This document shows positions 53,521-63,999 of a stretch of DNA of 64,000 nt, piece after piece. The notes under the pieces are model-generated. The model ran no database searches and was not told the DNA's origin. It saw only the letters and a program-made list of their open reading frames with translations. Position 1 is the stretch's first letter. Each line of letters opens with the position of its first letter. The stretch lies in contig JACQVA010000076.1 of NCBI GenBank assembly GCA_016210005.1, positions 1-64,000 of the forward strand, in the 5' to 3' direction. The position numbers and the translations under genes were made by a program. This DNA comes from Deltaproteobacteria bacterium. Its GTDB lineage: Bacteria; Desulfobacterota; Binatia; HRBIN30; JACQVA1.

Positions 53521-55860
53521 ATGAGGACCAGCCAGCACAGTGATAAGGCGACCGCACCGGAGCCCCGCGATCCCGTCTGCGGCATGAGCGTTGATCCGGC
53601 CGCGCCAAGAGGGGGCTCGTGGACATACGAGCGCCAGACCTACTACTTCTGCAATCCGAAGTGCCGCGAGAAGTTCCGGCTGGCACCGGAGCAGTATCTA
53701 AAGCCGCCGGCAGCGAAGGCCGCCGCGCCGGATGAGCAAACGCGGGACAGCCTGTACACCTGCCCGATGCATCCCGAGGTGCGCCAGGTCGGCCCGGGCT
53801 CGTGCCCCGATTGCGGCATGGCGTTGGAACCGCTCGAACTGTCGGCCGACGAAGGGCCGAATCCCGAGCTGATAGACATGAGCCGCCGCTTCTGGATCAG
53901 CCTGGTACTGGCAGCTCCGGTCTTTGTGCTCGGCATGTCGGACATGATTCCAGGGCAACCGTTGCTACACGCGCTCGGCCGCGGGGTCACCTGGATTCAG
54001 TTCGTCCTGGCAACGCCAGTGGTGTTGTGGGCGGGGTGGCCGTTCTTCGAGCGCGGCTGGGCCTCGGTGGTCAGCCGGCGGTTGAACATGTTCACCCTGA
54101 TCGCGCTCGGAACGGGCACGGCGTACGCCTATAGCGCCGTGGCGGCCGTGCTGCCGGACATCTTCCCGGATTCTTTTCGTGGCCACGGCGGTGCCGTTCC
54201 GCTGTATTTCGAGAGTGCCGCGGTGATCACGACGCTCGTGCTGATGGGACAGGTGCTGGAGCTGCGTGCACGCGGCCGGACCAGCAGCGCCATCCGTGCC
54301 CTGCTGGGTCTGGCTCCGAAGACTGCGCGCGTAATCCGAAACAACGGGCTGGACGAGGACATCGCTTTGGAACTGGTACGAGTGGGCGACCGCCTGCGGG
54401 TGCGCCCGGGTGAGAGGGTACCGGTGGACGGGGTGGTGCTGGAGGGGAGCAGCGCGGTCGATGAGTCGATGATCACGGGCGAAGCGATGCCGGTGAACAA
54501 GGGGCCGGGTGATCGGGTGACCGGCGCGACAGTCAACGGCACCGGCAGTTTGGTCATGGGTGCCGAGCGTGTCGGCGCCGGAACTTTGCTGGCGCAGATC
54601 GTGCGCATGGTCGGCGAGGCGCAGCGCAGCCGCGCGCCGATCCAGCGCCTGGCGGACGTGGTGGCGGGATACTTCGTGCCGGTGGTGGTGGCGAGCGCGG
54701 CGATTACCTTCGTGACCTGGGCACTGGTGGGCCCGGCGCCCCGGATGGCATACGCGCTGCTCAATGCCGTGGCGGTGTTGATCATCGCGTGTCCGTGCGC
54801 GCTCGGGCTGGCTACGCCGATGTCGATCATGGTGGGCACGGGGCGCGGGGCTACGGCCGGTGTCCTGATCAAACACGCCGAAGCGCTCGAGCTGATGGAG
54901 AGGATCGATACGTTGCTGGTCGACAAGACCGGAACGCTGACCGAGGGCCGCCCGCAGCTGACCGCGGTGACCGCGGTGGGGCAGTGGAGCGAAATGGAAG
55001 TGCTGCGGTTGGCCGCCAGCCTGGAGCGCGGCAGCGAGCATCCGTTGGCCGACGCCATTGTCGGCGGCGCCACCCGACATCAGCTCGATCTCGTCAGCCC
55101 GGCGCAGGTTCAGACATTTCCGGGTAAGGGCATCACCGGGAGTGTGCGCGGGCGGCTGGTGGCTCTGGGCAACCCCTCGCTGTTTGAGCAGCTGGGCGTG
55201 GATCTGGGCGAGCTGCGCCGGGCCGGCGACGGTTTCCAGCGCAGTGCCCAGATCGCAATGTTCGTGGCCATCGATGGTCAGCCGGCCGGCTTGCTGAGCG
55301 TCGCTGACCCGGTGAAAGCGACGACGCCAGCGGCGATCGCCGCGCTGCAACGCGACGGAATTCGAATCGTCATGCTGAGTGGAGACAGCCGCGTCACGGC
55401 GGAAGCGGTGGCGCACCAGCTCGGCATTACCGAGGTCGAGGCGGAGGTGCTGCCGGAACAGAAGGCGGCCATCGTCAGACGGCTGCAGGCCGCCGGCCGG
55501 ATGGTGGCCATGTCCGGCGACGGCATCAATGACGCACCCGCGTTAGCACAAGCCCACGTCGGCATTGCCATGGGCACGGGCACGGACGTGGCCATGGCGA
55601 GCGCGGGCATCACGCTGGTGCAGGGCGACTTGCGCGCCCTGGCCAACGCCCGCCGGCTCAGCCGCGCCACCATGCGCAATATCCGCCAGAACTTGTTCTT
55701 CGCCTTCTTCTACAATGCCGTCAGCGTACCGCTGGCGGCGGGGGCGCTCTATCCGATATTCGGCCTGCTGCTGAGCCCGATGATCGCCAGTGCAGCGATG
55801 AGCTTCAGCTCACTGTCCGTAATCAGCAACGCACTGCGACTGCGGCGGCTGCCACTGTAA
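53521..55860 (+). CDS. Copper-type P1B ATPase with N-terminal YHS and heavy-metal ribbon domains
   Basis: 779 residues. The N-terminus has a YHS domain ([10 protein letters not shown]...[12 protein letters not shown], ~18-55) and a second metal-binding ribbon ([22 protein letters not shown], ~79-100). Eight membrane helices follow. The ion pathway motif [13 protein letters not shown] is at ~422, the phosphatase loop has TGEAMP (~319), the phosphorylation site is DKTGTLTEG (~467), and the hinge is GDGINDAPA (~665). This is the CopA/CopB-like transition-metal exporter arrangement, moving Cu+ or Ag+ out of the cytoplasm. All catalytic motifs are intact. The gene is convergent with the FG-GAP gene. 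Confidence 0.94.
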   Translation: MRTSQHSDKATAPEPRDPVCGMSVDPAAPRGGSWTYERQTYYFCNPKCREKFRLAPEQYLKPPAAKAAAPDEQTRDSLYTCPMHPEVRQVGPGSCPDCGMALEPLELSADEGPNPELIDMSRRFWISLVLAAPVFVLGMSDMIPGQPLLHALGRGVTWIQFVLATPVVLWAGWPFFERGWASVVSRRLNMFTLIALGTGTAYAYSAVAAVLPDIFPDSFRGHGGAVPLYFESAAVITTLVLMGQVLELRARGRTSSAIRALLGLAPKTARVIRNNGLDEDIALELVRVGDRLRVRPGERVPVDGVVLEGSSAVDESMITGEAMPVNKGPGDRVTGATVNGTGSLVMGAERVGAGTLLAQIVRMVGEAQRSRAPIQRLADVVAGYFVPVVVASAAITFVTWALVGPAPRMAYALLNAVAVLIIACPCALGLATPMSIMVGTGRGATAGVLIKHAEALELMERIDTLLVDKTGTLTEGRPQLTAVTAVGQWSEMEVLRLAASLERGSEHPLADAIVGGATRHQLDLVSPAQVQTFPGKGITGSVRGRLVALGNPSLFEQLGVDLGELRRAGDGFQRSAQIAMFVAIDGQPAGLLSVADPVKATTPAAIAALQRDGIRIVMLSGDSRVTAEAVAHQLGITEVEAEVLPEQKAAIVRRLQAAGRMVAMSGDGINDAPALAQAHVGIAMGTGTDVAMASAGITLVQGDLRALANARRLSRATMRNIRQNLFFAFFYNAVSVPLAAGALYPIFGLLLSPMIASAAMSFSSLSVISNALRLRRLPL

Positions 55861-55887
55861 GCCGCCCGTACTTACGCGGCGGAGGGG

Positions 55888-58830
55888 TTACGGCGGCGGG
55901 GTCTCTGTCGGCGTCGCCGTCGGCGTCTCGGTGGGAGTGTCGGTAGGGGTCTCTGTGGGTGTGTCGGTTGGCGTTTCAGTAGGCGTGTCGGTCGGCGTCG
56001 CCGTCGGCGTGTCAGTTGGAGTGGCGGTGGGCGTTTCCGTGGGCGTTGCGGTTGGCGTTTCAGTGGGCGTGTGAGTTGGGGTATCGGTTGGCGTCGCCGT
56101 CGGTGTCTCGGTCGGGGTGTCGGTGGGGGTTGCCGTAGGCGTGTCGGTCGGCGTCGCCGTCGGCGTCTCCGTTGGTGTATCAGTCGGAGTGGCCGTGGGA
56201 GTTTCCGTGGGCGTTGCGGTTGGTGTTTCAGTGGGCGTGTGAGTTGGGGTGTCGGTCGGAGTAGCCGTCGGTGTCTCGGTCGGAGTGTCAGTGGGGGTGG
56301 CCGTGGGCGTGTCGGTCGGCGTCTCCGTTGGCGTGTCAGTCGGAGTGTCAGTCGGGGTGGCGGTGGGCGTTTCCGTGGGCGTTGCGGTTGGCGTTTCAGT
56401 AGGCGTGTGAGTTGGGGTGTCGGTCGGAGTAGCCGTCGGTGTCTCGGTCGGGGTGTCGGTGGGGGTTGCCGTGGGCGTGTCGGTCGGCGTCGCCGTCGGC
56501 GTCTCCGTTGGTGTGTCAGTCGGAGTGGCCGTGGGAGTTTCCGTGGGCGTTGCGGTTGCTGTTTCAGTGGGCGTGTGAGTTGGGGTGTCGGTTGGCGTCG
56601 CCGTCGGTGTCTCGGTCGGGGTTGCCGTAGGCGTGTCGGTCGGCGTTACCGTCGGTGTTTCCGTTGGTGTGTCAGTCGGAGTGGCGGTGGGTGTCTCCGT
56701 CGGCGTATCCGTCGGCGTGTAAGTCGGCGTGACGGTCGGTGTATCGGTTGGCGTTGCCGTTGGCGTATCGGTGGGGGTCACCGTAGGAGTGTCGGTCGGG
56801 GTCGCCGTCGGTGTCTCAGTCGGGGTCGACGTCGGTGTTCTGGTCGGCGTGTCGGTGGGTGTAGCAGTCGGTGTGTCAGTGGGGGTCGCGCTCGGCGTCG
56901 CCGTGGGAGTACTGGTCGGCGAGGCAGTCGGGGTCACCGTCGGTGTTGCGGTCGGCGTCGCCGAGGGTGTTGCTGTCGGGGTGGCCGTCGGTGTCGGCGT
57001 TGGTGTGAACGTTGGTGTCGGCGTCGGCGTGGGAGTTCTCACCGCCGGTGGGAAACACCCGTTGAGGGCGACGTTTACCGCCAAGATCAGTTCGTCGACG
57101 GTGACCGAGGAGTCGTTGTTAGCATCGAACGGCAGGCAGGCAGTCAGCGACAGGTTGCCGAGGGCGATGTTCACGCCTCTTACCAACTCATCGACCGTGA
57201 TCTGGCCGTCGAAGGTGCAGTCGCCCGGGCAGGAAACCGCGACAGCGCCATCGACCACGTGTGCTAACAGCGGATCGCCCGCCGGGTCGCTGACCGCGAG
57301 GCCAGAGCCAACCAAGGGATGGGTGCCGGTCGCTGCGTCGTCGTGGATGGCCACATCGCAGCTATACAGGACCGACCCGTCGGGGATGGGGTCAACGTTA
57401 TCGAGTGCCACAACGACCGCCCGCATCTGCGTGCAGTCGACCCCAGCGGTACAGCCGGCTGGAAGCAAGCGGAACGTACTCGCGGTCTTGTCGATCAGCG
57501 GGTTAACAGTGCAACTGAGAATCGGCACGGACAAGTCGAACGTAATATCGTTCTGAACTGAGGCGACCTGGATGTTCCTCGCCTTCAGCACGACGTCGAT
57601 CGCGGGTTGCTTGCCCCAGTCGCCGAACGCGGAGCCGAGCGCGACCACAGCGCCCGGCTGGCTCACGAAAGGCTGTACGGTGAAGTCTGGAGTCGTCCCC
57701 ACGACCACATCCGGCAACCCATCTCCGGTGAAGTCACCCACCGCGGCGCCAAGCGGAAGTGGACCGATGGGAAGAACCGGGCCATCCGAGAACCCGCCGG
57801 TCCCGTCGCCGACAAACGTTCGCAGCGCCCCCCCCGGGGGCACGTCGGGATTGCTGGTGACGCTGACGACGATGTCGGTGTCGCCATCGTCATCAAAATC
57901 AGCACCGACAACTCCGCGCGCGAAACAAGGCGGCCGCGACGCGTCCGCAGGCATTGGGCAGGTCGCGAATGATCTCAAGGTAAACGAACCGTTCCCGCGG
58001 CCGAGGAGCAGGCTAACCTCCGAGCCTTCTTCGTTCGAGAATGTGTTCGCCGTTGCTATATCGAGTCGAGTGTCGTTGTCGAAGTCGGCCAGAGATAGCC
58101 CCTCGGCACCTTTGCCAACCACGAAACTCCCAACAGGGGAAAAACCCCGGCTACCCGCGTTTGTGCCGAGCAGGACGCTGACAGTGCGACCGCCGACCCC
58201 TGGAGTTTCGCTAAGCACTGCCAAGTCCGGCAGACTGTCGCTATTGAAATCGGCAGCAGCAACTGCGCCCGGGTCGCTCACCGTGAACTCGCTGCCAGCG
58301 GTGAACACGCCGGTGCCATCATTTATTAAGATGACGACTCGATCGCCACGGCTGTCAGTAACGGCCAAGTCCTGTCCGGCTAAGCCGTCGAACTCACCGA
58401 TGGCCACTCCTTGCGGATAACCGCCCACGTCAACTAACTCGGGGTCGCCAAACGTGGCGTCACCACTACCCAACAAGATCCACACGCCAGCGGAACCCTG
58501 ATCGGCAACTACAAGGTCCGCAAGCGTATCCCCGTTGACATCCCCCGCAGCCAGGCCTCGCAACTGGCTGCCAAAGCTCCACGCACTGCTCGTGCCAAAC
58601 GTGCCGGCGCTGCTGCCTAGCAGGACCGTAACGCGCTTCTCCTGCGGGCTACCAACGGCCAAATCCGCAATGCCGTCGCCGTCGAAGTCCGACACTACCA
58701 GAAATTCCGGCTGGCGCCCCACCGGCACGCTCGGAGCGGGCTGCAGAAAGATCTGCGCGTTGGCGGTGTCCACCCACAACAGCACGAGCATGGCCATCCA
58801 CGCGATTCGGGTAGTGTACTGTGTACCCAT
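55888..58830 (-). CDS. Secreted FG-GAP/VCBS-repeat and dockerin-like protein with long Thr-Pro repeat tail
   Basis: 980 residues. A signal peptide ends at DTANA (~25). Residues ~40-400 contain about seven FG-GAP/VCBS calcium-binding repeats ([39 protein letters not shown] and similar), a beta-propeller surface fold. Residues ~405-520 are a beta-rich module with paired Cys, possibly cohesin-like. Residues ~530-600 form a dockerin-like pair of calcium loops ([29 protein letters not shown]). From ~605 to the end runs a low-complexity tail of xTPT units (x = E, D, A, H) ending ETPPP. The tail may be a glycosylated or cell-wall-spanning stalk. It is likely an exported adhesion or matrix protein; the ligand is unknown. 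Confidence 0.88.
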   Translation of the reverse strand: MGTQYTTRIAWMAMLVLLWVDTANAQIFLQPAPSVPVGRQPEFLVVSDFDGDGIADLAVGSPQEKRVTVLLGSSAGTFGTSSAWSFGSQLRGLAAGDVNGDTLADLVVADQGSAGVWILLGSGDATFGDPELVDVGGYPQGVAIGEFDGLAGQDLAVTDSRGDRVVILINDGTGVFTAGSEFTVSDPGAVAAADFNSDSLPDLAVLSETPGVGGRTVSVLLGTNAGSRGFSPVGSFVVGKGAEGLSLADFDNDTRLDIATANTFSNEEGSEVSLLLGRGNGSFTLRSFATCPMPADASRPPCFARGVVGADFDDDGDTDIVVSVTSNPDVPPGGALRTFVGDGTGGFSDGPVLPIGPLPLGAAVGDFTGDGLPDVVVGTTPDFTVQPFVSQPGAVVALGSAFGDWGKQPAIDVVLKARNIQVASVQNDITFDLSVPILSCTVNPLIDKTASTFRLLPAGCTAGVDCTQMRAVVVALDNVDPIPDGSVLYSCDVAIHDDAATGTHPLVGSGLAVSDPAGDPLLAHVVDGAVAVSCPGDCTFDGQITVDELVRGVNIALGNLSLTACLPFDANNDSSVTVDELILAVNVALNGCFPPAVRTPTPTPTPTFTPTPTPTATPTATPSATPTATPTVTPTASPTSTPTATPSATPTDTPTATPTDTPTRTPTSTPTETPTATPTDTPTVTPTDTPTATPTDTPTVTPTYTPTDTPTETPTATPTDTPTETPTVTPTDTPTATPTETPTATPTDTPTHTPTETATATPTETPTATPTDTPTETPTATPTDTPTATPTDTPTETPTATPTDTPTHTPTETPTATPTETPTATPTDTPTDTPTETPTDTPTATPTDTPTETPTATPTDTPTHTPTETPTATPTETPTATPTDTPTETPTATPTDTPTATPTDTPTETPTATPTDTPTHTPTETPTATPTETPTATPTDTPTATPTDTPTETPTDTPTETPTDTPTETPTATPTETPPP
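55902..57030 (-). repeat. 12-bp tandem repeat with 168-bp higher-order period
   Basis: The DNA for the Thr-Pro tail is a near-continuous tandem array of 12-bp units encoding xTPT. Within it the rare HTPT unit, read on the plus strand as GTGAGTTGGG, occurs at 56071, 56239, 56407 and 56575, exactly 168 bp (14 units) apart each time. The order of x residues between them is nearly the same, so whole 14-unit blocks were duplicated. Such arrays change length easily and may be collapsed or expanded in assemblies. Confidence 0.9.
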
Positions 58831-59122
58831 ACGGCGAAGGCATCGGTTACCAAAAAGCCCTGAAGCGTGTCAAACGAAGAATGCGGAGCCACGTCGCGTA
58901 TTTCCTTTGACATATGCTGGGAGTTGTGACCCCGCAGCCGGGAACGCAGTGGTCGGGCGTGGCAGGGAGAAGCGCGCTGCCGCCGTACCGTCAGAACTGT
59001 CAGAAACCTACTGCCGCGGGCACCGGCCAGCTGCGTCGCCGAAAGAGCGCCGCCCTGCCGGTGAACTGGATTCGCAAGGGTAATAGTGACCTCACCGAGG
59101 AAGCGGATCCTGCTCCAAGCCA
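58831..59122. other. Intergenic region, no gene recognised
   Basis: 292 bp between the start of the FG-GAP gene and the end of the Gfo/Idh gene. A TTGACA box at 58868-58873 (minus strand) faces the FG-GAP gene and could be a -35 element, but the sequence 17 bases on (GTAACC) is a poor -10. Short open frames here have no protein-like character. Confidence 0.4.
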
Positions 59123-60241
59123 CTAGTCGGGAACAGGCAGCAGTGCTCGGGTGTGCGGCCCGACTTCGTCGAGGCGGACTTCGCGCCCGGTGCGGGCAGC
59201 GAGGTTGGCGGCGAGGGCGAAGCGCAGGGTTTCGCTCGCCTCGTGCGCGTCTTGGGCCGGTTGGCGTCCCTCGATCAGAGCATCGATAAAGTCGTGCCCG
59301 CCGAGGCGAAAGCTCTCGGCCCAGTCCGTGGGAATGTCGTGCCAGGCGCGGGTTTCGCCGTCGCGGTAGAGGACGAGCGCGGGCTCGTCGAGCAGGAAGC
59401 CGGTGCAGCGGTTGATCCAGATGATGCCCTCGCTGCCGTGAATCTCCATGCGGTCGTCGCTGGCGTAGTAGTGCGAGCGCACACGCATGCCGATGGAGGC
59501 GATGACTTCCCAACTACCGAACTTGGGTACGCCGGCGTACTTCCAGCTGATCAGGGCGGGGCCGTCATAGAAAGCGTCGTCGCCGAAGCGGTTGACGTGA
59601 ATCCAGGCGTGCACCCGTTCGACCGCTTCGGGAATGAAAAAGCGGCCCATGTTGTAGCAATGGTACCCGTGGTCGAAGCAGGTCGGTCCGCCGCCGCACA
59701 GCTCCGGGTTCATGCGCCAGCGCTGCGCGCTGGTGGGCACCCGCCAACCGTCATCCAGGCGGCCGGCGGCAGTCTTGATGCGCACCGACAGCGGCGTGCC
59801 GATCACGCCCTCGTCGACCAGTTCCTTGGCCTTCACATGCGGCGGGTAATACATGAAGTTCTCCAGCACCCGCAGCGTGCGTCCGGCCGTCTTGGCCGCC
59901 TCGGCGATGTCGTCGAGTTCGGCCAGGGTGAGCGTCGGCGGTTTTTGCAGCGACACGTGCTTACCGGCTTGCAGTGCGGCCACCGCGGCGTCGCGGTGCA
60001 GGTGATGGGGCAAGGCGATCTCGACCGCGTTCACGTCGGCATCGCCCAGGAGCTCTGTGATCTCGGTATACACCTTGCGCGCCCGCCACTGCTGCGCGCG
60101 GCTTGCGGCCAGCGCCGCGTCACGGTCGCAGACGGCAAAGATCTCGGCGTGGGGGTGATCGAGATAGCCCAGCGCCTGCAGGCCACTGATCTGGCCGCAG
60201 CCGATGAATCCCACCCGGACTCGCTCTACTGGTGTGTGCAT
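59123..60241 (-). CDS. Gfo/Idh/MocA-family NAD(P)-dependent oxidoreductase
   Basis: 372 residues from ATG 60241; upstream codons to 60325 are an Arg-rich leader without support. The Rossmann loop VRVGFIGCGQISGLQAL (~10), the catalytic Lys-Pro motif GKHVSLQKPP (~95) and the active-site region FDHGYHCYNMGRFF (~190) define the family. Members oxidise or reduce sugars, sugar acids and inositols, or act as biliverdin-type reductases. No sugar cluster surrounds it, so the substrate is open. It is divergent from the DUF488 gene. Confidence 0.9.
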   Translation of the reverse strand: MHTPVERVRVGFIGCGQISGLQALGYLDHPHAEIFAVCDRDAALAASRAQQWRARKVYTEITELLGDADVNAVEIALPHHLHRDAAVAALQAGKHVSLQKPPTLTLAELDDIAEAAKTAGRTLRVLENFMYYPPHVKAKELVDEGVIGTPLSVRIKTAAGRLDDGWRVPTSAQRWRMNPELCGGGPTCFDHGYHCYNMGRFFIPEAVERVHAWIHVNRFGDDAFYDGPALISWKYAGVPKFGSWEVIASIGMRVRSHYYASDDRMEIHGSEGIIWINRCTGFLLDEPALVLYRDGETRAWHDIPTDWAESFRLGGHDFIDALIEGRQPAQDAHEASETLRFALAANLAARTGREVRLDEVGPHTRALLPVPD

Positions 60242-60336
60242 AGCGCCCTCCGCCGCGGCTATATAGCACGTTCGCCGGTCACGGCCTGGCCCCCGGGCTT
60301 GGCACGAACGCTTTCGCCGTGCCATATGGTCGGAGC

Positions 60337-60681
60337 ATGGTGCAGACGAAATCGGTATACGAGCCGCGAGCGGCCGGCGACGGGCAACGCCTGCTGGTGA
60401 TGCGATACTGGCCGCGCGGCGTGCGCAAGGATCACGTCGATGCTTGGCAGCGCGAGCTGGCGCCCAGCGTGGCGTTGATCAAGGCCTACAAAGCAGCCGC
60501 GTTGCCCTGGGGCGATTTCGCGCGCCGCTACCGCACCGAGATGAAGGCGCAAGCGGCGGCGATTGCGGAGCTGCGGCAAGCCGCGCGCCGCCGCACCATC
60601 ACGCTGCTCTGCGGCTGCGCGCAGGAGACCCGCTGCCATCGCGAGCTGCTGCGCAAGCTGGTGACCGCGGCCCGCGCCTAA
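60337..60681 (+). CDS. DUF488 family protein
   Basis: 114 residues from ATG 60337; the frame opens at 60319. The typical short DUF488 sequence is visible: KSVYEPRAAGDGQRLLVMRYWPRGVRKD, with the later CGCAQETRCHRELLRKL motif holding Cys and His residues. The family function is not established. It overlaps nothing but is followed within 5 bp by a polytopic membrane protein gene on the same strand. Confidence 0.88.
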   Translation: MVQTKSVYEPRAAGDGQRLLVMRYWPRGVRKDHVDAWQRELAPSVALIKAYKAAALPWGDFARRYRTEMKAQAAAIAELRQAARRRTITLLCGCAQETRCHRELLRKLVTAARA

Positions 60682-60685
60682 CCCT

Positions 60686-62494
60686 GTGAACAGCGCGGGC
60701 GATCAGGGCGGCTCCGCCGGCGCAACCCGCGGAGCCGAGGCAGCGGCGCTGCTGGCGCTGGCGGTGCTGTTCGCACTGTTGCTGCGGCTGACCTGGCACG
60801 CCTGGGGCGACATCGTGGTGGACTGCGGGCGCGACGCCTACCTGGCGCTGCGCCTGGCCGATGGCGATGTCTTGTACCGCGAGGTGACATCGCAGTACCC
60901 GCCGCTCGCGCCCTATTTGAACGCCCTGCTGCTGCGCGCGTTCGGCGTGCACCTGAACGTCTTCTACGGCAGCGGCATGGTCAGCACCGTTGTGATCACC
61001 TTGCTGTGTTATCGCTTGTGCCGCCGGGCGCTGGCGGTGCCGGCGGCGGCGGCCAGCGCGGGTTTATTGTTGTTCAGCTGCGGCTTTGGGCCGTTCTTGT
61101 ACAATTACATCTTGCCGGCGAGTTATTCCGGGCTCTACGGCCTTGTCAGCGGGCTGCTGACGCTACTCTGCCTGCTGCGGGCTTGGGAGCAGCGCGGGCC
61201 GCGGCCACTGCTGCTGGCGGGAACGTTCGCGGGCCTGGCTTGGCTGTGCAAACTGGAATCGGGCTTGGCAGCCACGGCGGCCTGCGCCGCTTTCTGCGTT
61301 GCTCGCCATGGCGTGCGGCGCGCAGCCTGGCGCGAGCTAGGCGCGGAGGTGCTGCGGGTCGTCGGCCCGACGGCCGTGGTTATCGCCGCCTGTGCGCTGT
61401 GGCTGGCGAGTGACGGGGTGTTGGCCGCGGCATGGTTTGACAACATCTTCCCAGTTGCGCGGATGCAGTACTGGAATGAGCGCTTCTTTCACACGCGGGC
61501 GCCAACCGGGAGCGTGCTGGCCACCGTGTTTCTTGAAGGAGCTTGGTCTTTCGCGACCGTCAGTGCCGCGTTGGCAGTGCTCGGCGGCCTGCTCCTCCTC
61601 GCCCGCAGGCGGGCGGCCCGCGTCCTGCTCGTGCTTGCGCTTGGGCTGGCACTGCGCTGGGAGCCGCTGCGCCAAGCGCTGGCGGCGACGGGCGTGACCG
61701 GCTTGCACTGGGGACCCTTGCTGGCACTTGGCAGCGTAGCCTGGGGCTTGCTCCAGGTACGTCGCCCGCAGGCTGCGCCAGGCGTCTTGCTGGTGCTGTT
61801 GCTGGGGGCTTTCACCCTCGGCCTGTCGGCGCGTTGGGGCTTCCTGGTGCACGAATACTCGCGCGAATACTCGACGCCGACGTTGATCTTGCTCAGCGGC
61901 ATCGCCATCGCAGGCATAGCGGCGCGGCTCCTGCCGGCGCTGGCGCTCCGGCTGCGGCGTAGCGCAGGCGCCGGCGTGGCGGCGTGGACTGCGGCAGTAT
62001 TCATCACCTTGTACGGCCTGGCTATCCGCGCCCAGGTCCTCAACCTCTACGCGCTGCGCACCTACCCAGTGCGAACGGCTCGCGGCGAGATCTACACACA
62101 ACCCCGCCTGGGACGGGTGTTCAGCGCCAGCTTGGGGCGCTTGCAACAACTGCCTGACGAAGCCGAGTTGTTCGTCATCCCCGAGGAGGGATTTCTCAAT
62201 TTCCTCTCCGGCCGGCGCTCGCGCGTGCGTTACTCGACGTTGATTCCGGGGATGTTGCTCGGGGTCGCCGAGGAGGAACGCTTCATCGCGGAGCTCGCGG
62301 CCGATGGCCCGGAGTATCTGATCCTGAGCGAGCGGCGCTACACGGAATTCGGCGTGCACGGGTTTGCCACCTACAATCCCGTGGTGGCACGCTGGCTCAC
62401 GCGCAATTATGCGGCGGTCGACAGCTTCTACGAAGGCGGCTACGGCCTGCAAATCCTTCGCCGCGGCGGCCGCCGCCTACCGGCGCTGCACTGA
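60686..62494 (+). CDS. Polytopic membrane glycosyltransferase-like protein (GT39/ArnT-type fold)
   Basis: 602 residues from a GTG at 60686. About ten to twelve hydrophobic helices fill residues ~20-470, then a C-terminal soluble domain of ~130 residues. The early extracytoplasmic loop reads DIVVDCGRDAYLALRLADGD followed by LYREVTSQYPPLAPYLNALL, resembling the acidic first loop and YPP-like stretch of lipid-linked glycosyltransferases (GT39/GT83, DUF2029-like). These enzymes transfer sugars from polyprenyl phosphate carriers on the periplasmic side. The donor and acceptor are unknown. It follows the DUF488 gene by 5 bp. Confidence 0.75.
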   Translation: MNSAGDQGGSAGATRGAEAAALLALAVLFALLLRLTWHAWGDIVVDCGRDAYLALRLADGDVLYREVTSQYPPLAPYLNALLLRAFGVHLNVFYGSGMVSTVVITLLCYRLCRRALAVPAAAASAGLLLFSCGFGPFLYNYILPASYSGLYGLVSGLLTLLCLLRAWEQRGPRPLLLAGTFAGLAWLCKLESGLAATAACAAFCVARHGVRRAAWRELGAEVLRVVGPTAVVIAACALWLASDGVLAAAWFDNIFPVARMQYWNERFFHTRAPTGSVLATVFLEGAWSFATVSAALAVLGGLLLLARRRAARVLLVLALGLALRWEPLRQALAATGVTGLHWGPLLALGSVAWGLLQVRRPQAAPGVLLVLLLGAFTLGLSARWGFLVHEYSREYSTPTLILLSGIAIAGIAARLLPALALRLRRSAGAGVAAWTAAVFITLYGLAIRAQVLNLYALRTYPVRTARGEIYTQPRLGRVFSASLGRLQQLPDEAELFVIPEEGFLNFLSGRRSRVRYSTLIPGMLLGVAEEERFIAELAADGPEYLILSERRYTEFGVHGFATYNPVVARWLTRNYAAVDSFYEGGYGLQILRRGGRRLPALH

Positions 62495-62550
62495 GGGAAG
62501 CGGATCTTCGAGCTTGTGCAGTCGCGATCGCCGCCATATCCTGAGCGGCG

Positions 62551-62739
62551 ATGGCGACCCTACTGAAGTGGGCCCTCGAGCATCCGGTGGCAGCCGCGGC
62601 GCTGGCAGTGGCGGTGCTCGCCGTCGGCTACTTCGTGCTCAATCACAAACCGGCGCTAGTCAAAGATGCCGAGCGCCGGGTCAAAGAAATGCGCGGGAAG
62701 AGCCAGGATCGCTACAATCAGCTGCGGCCACCGAGGTGA
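62551..62739 (+). CDS. Small single-pass membrane protein
   Basis: 62 residues from ATG 62551. One strong hydrophobic helix (PVAAAALAVAVLAVGYFVL, ~11-29) is followed by a basic, charged cytoplasmic-type tail (KDAERRVKEMRGKSQDRYNQ). No family is recognised. It is 56 bp after the glycosyltransferase-like gene on the same strand and convergent with the terminal kinase gene. The clean helix and tail make it a believable small gene. Confidence 0.5.
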   Translation: MATLLKWALEHPVAAAALAVAVLAVGYFVLNHKPALVKDAERRVKEMRGKSQDRYNQLRPPR

Positions 62740-62754
62740 GCCAGGGATCAACGC

Positions 62755-63999
62755 TCAGGCGGCGTGCACCGCTGCCGCATCGTGCAAGGCTACAGCCGCC
62801 GGAGTGGACTCGTGGTCGCGCTGCTCGGGTTCGCTCCCGGGTAACCACACAGTGAAGGTGGCACCCCCGCCCAGGACGCTGTGCACGTGTACCGAACCGC
62901 CGTGGGCACTGACGATGTTCTTGACGATGAACAGACCGAGCCCGGTGCCCGGTGAGTGGCGCCCACTCTGTAGGCGCTCGAATTTGTCGAAGATCGTGCC
63001 CTGTTCGCCGGGTTCGATGCCGGGCCCTGAATCAGTGATGTCCAGACACACTCCGTGGTCAGCGATGCGGGTGCGAACGCGAACGTGGCCGCCTTTGGGC
63101 GTGTACTTGACGGCGTTGCCGAGCAGGTTAGCCACCACCCGCCCGAGATGCATCATGTCACCGGTGATCGGCGGCAGGGTCGGGTCGATGTCTCTTTCGA
63201 TGCTGATACCTTTGGCGGCGGCTTGCGTGCCCTCCACTTGCAAGGTGTCGCTCACCACCTCGTTGAATTGCAGCGGGGTGCGCTGCAAGCGCAGCCGCCC
63301 GGCCTCGATGCGCGAGGCGTCGAGGCAGTTGGTCACCAGCGACGTCACCCGGCGCAGGTTGGCGTGGAGGCGGGCGGTGAAATCGCGCTGCTTGTCGGAC
63401 AGTGCTCCGCAATCACCCTCGAGCAGCAGCAGCGCGTAGTTCTCGGCGTTGCTCAGCGGGCCGCGAAGATCGTGGCTGATCGATGCCAGTAGTTCGGTCT
63501 TGGCCTGTTCCAGCGCTCGGGCCTCGGCAGCCTCACGGCGGCGGCCGCGCAACGCGGTCACGAAATAGCCGTAGAACAGTGCGACGACGAACAGGAACAA
63601 CATGCGTAAGAAAGCCTCGGAGGTCAGGGCGTTGACGCCGGTGGCGTGACTCAGCCCCCAGCCGTAGAGTGCGGTGATGACACCCGCGGTGCCGACGATC
63701 ATCGGCAGCGACTCGCCTAGCGCGGCGACGAACAGCACCAGGAAGTACAGCATGAAGAAGTCGTCCGAGAGCTGCGGCGACCACGCTAGGCTCACCGTCA
63801 CCCAAGAGGTGTCGAACAGCACCAGCGCCATGTCGAATGCGCGCGATTCCCACCACCGTTGCGGCAAGTGGTTGAGGACGACGTTCGAGCCCAGCACCAG
63901 GGCAACGAAGAGCGCGCGACCGAGATCGACATCCGGTCCACTCGGTCCGAACAACAACAGATAGGCCGAGGCGATGATCAGCACCCAGCGGAGCAATAC
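62755..63999 (-). CDS. Membrane sensor histidine kinase, 5' end possibly outside the window
   Basis: At least 413 residues. The first possible start inside the window is a TTG at 63996 (LRWVLIIASAYLLLFG), but the frame stays open to the edge, so the true start may lie outside. About five membrane helices (~1-150) precede a HisKA domain with SISHDLRGPLSN (~185) and a HATPase_c domain (~270-395) with the N-box GNAVKY, DSGPGI and GTGLGLFIVKNIV. Catalytic motifs are intact. No response regulator is visible. The last ~20 residues are a His/Ala-rich tail. Confidence 0.88.
   Translation of the reverse strand, partial: VLLRWVLIIASAYLLLFGPSGPDVDLGRALFVALVLGSNVVLNHLPQRWWESRAFDMALVLFDTSWVTVSLAWSPQLSDDFFMLYFLVLFVAALGESLPMIVGTAGVITALYGWGLSHATGVNALTSEAFLRMLFLFVVALFYGYFVTALRGRRREAAEARALEQAKTELLASISHDLRGPLSNAENYALLLLEGDCGALSDKQRDFTARLHANLRRVTSLVTNCLDASRIEAGRLRLQRTPLQFNEVVSDTLQVEGTQAAAKGISIERDIDPTLPPITGDMMHLGRVVANLLGNAVKYTPKGGHVRVRTRIADHGVCLDITDSGPGIEPGEQGTIFDKFERLQSGRHSPGTGLGLFIVKNIVSAHGGSVHVHSVLGGGATFTVWLPGSEPEQRDHESTPAAVALHDAAAVHAA

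Noticed and set aside
55902-57030. Possible CRISPR array
   Set aside because: The units are 12 bp, contiguous and coding, with no unique spacers between repeats.
56729-57556. Plus-strand open frames over the repeat array encoding [11 protein letters not shown]-type polypeptides
   Set aside because: They are the reverse complement of the Thr-Pro tail; the 12-bp repeat keeps all frames open. The minus-strand frame alone has a signal peptide and folded domains ahead of it.
62364-62855. 163-codon plus-strand frame across the end of the glycosyltransferase-like gene
   Set aside because: It is out of frame with both the glycosyltransferase-like gene and the small membrane protein gene it overlaps, and has no protein-like features.
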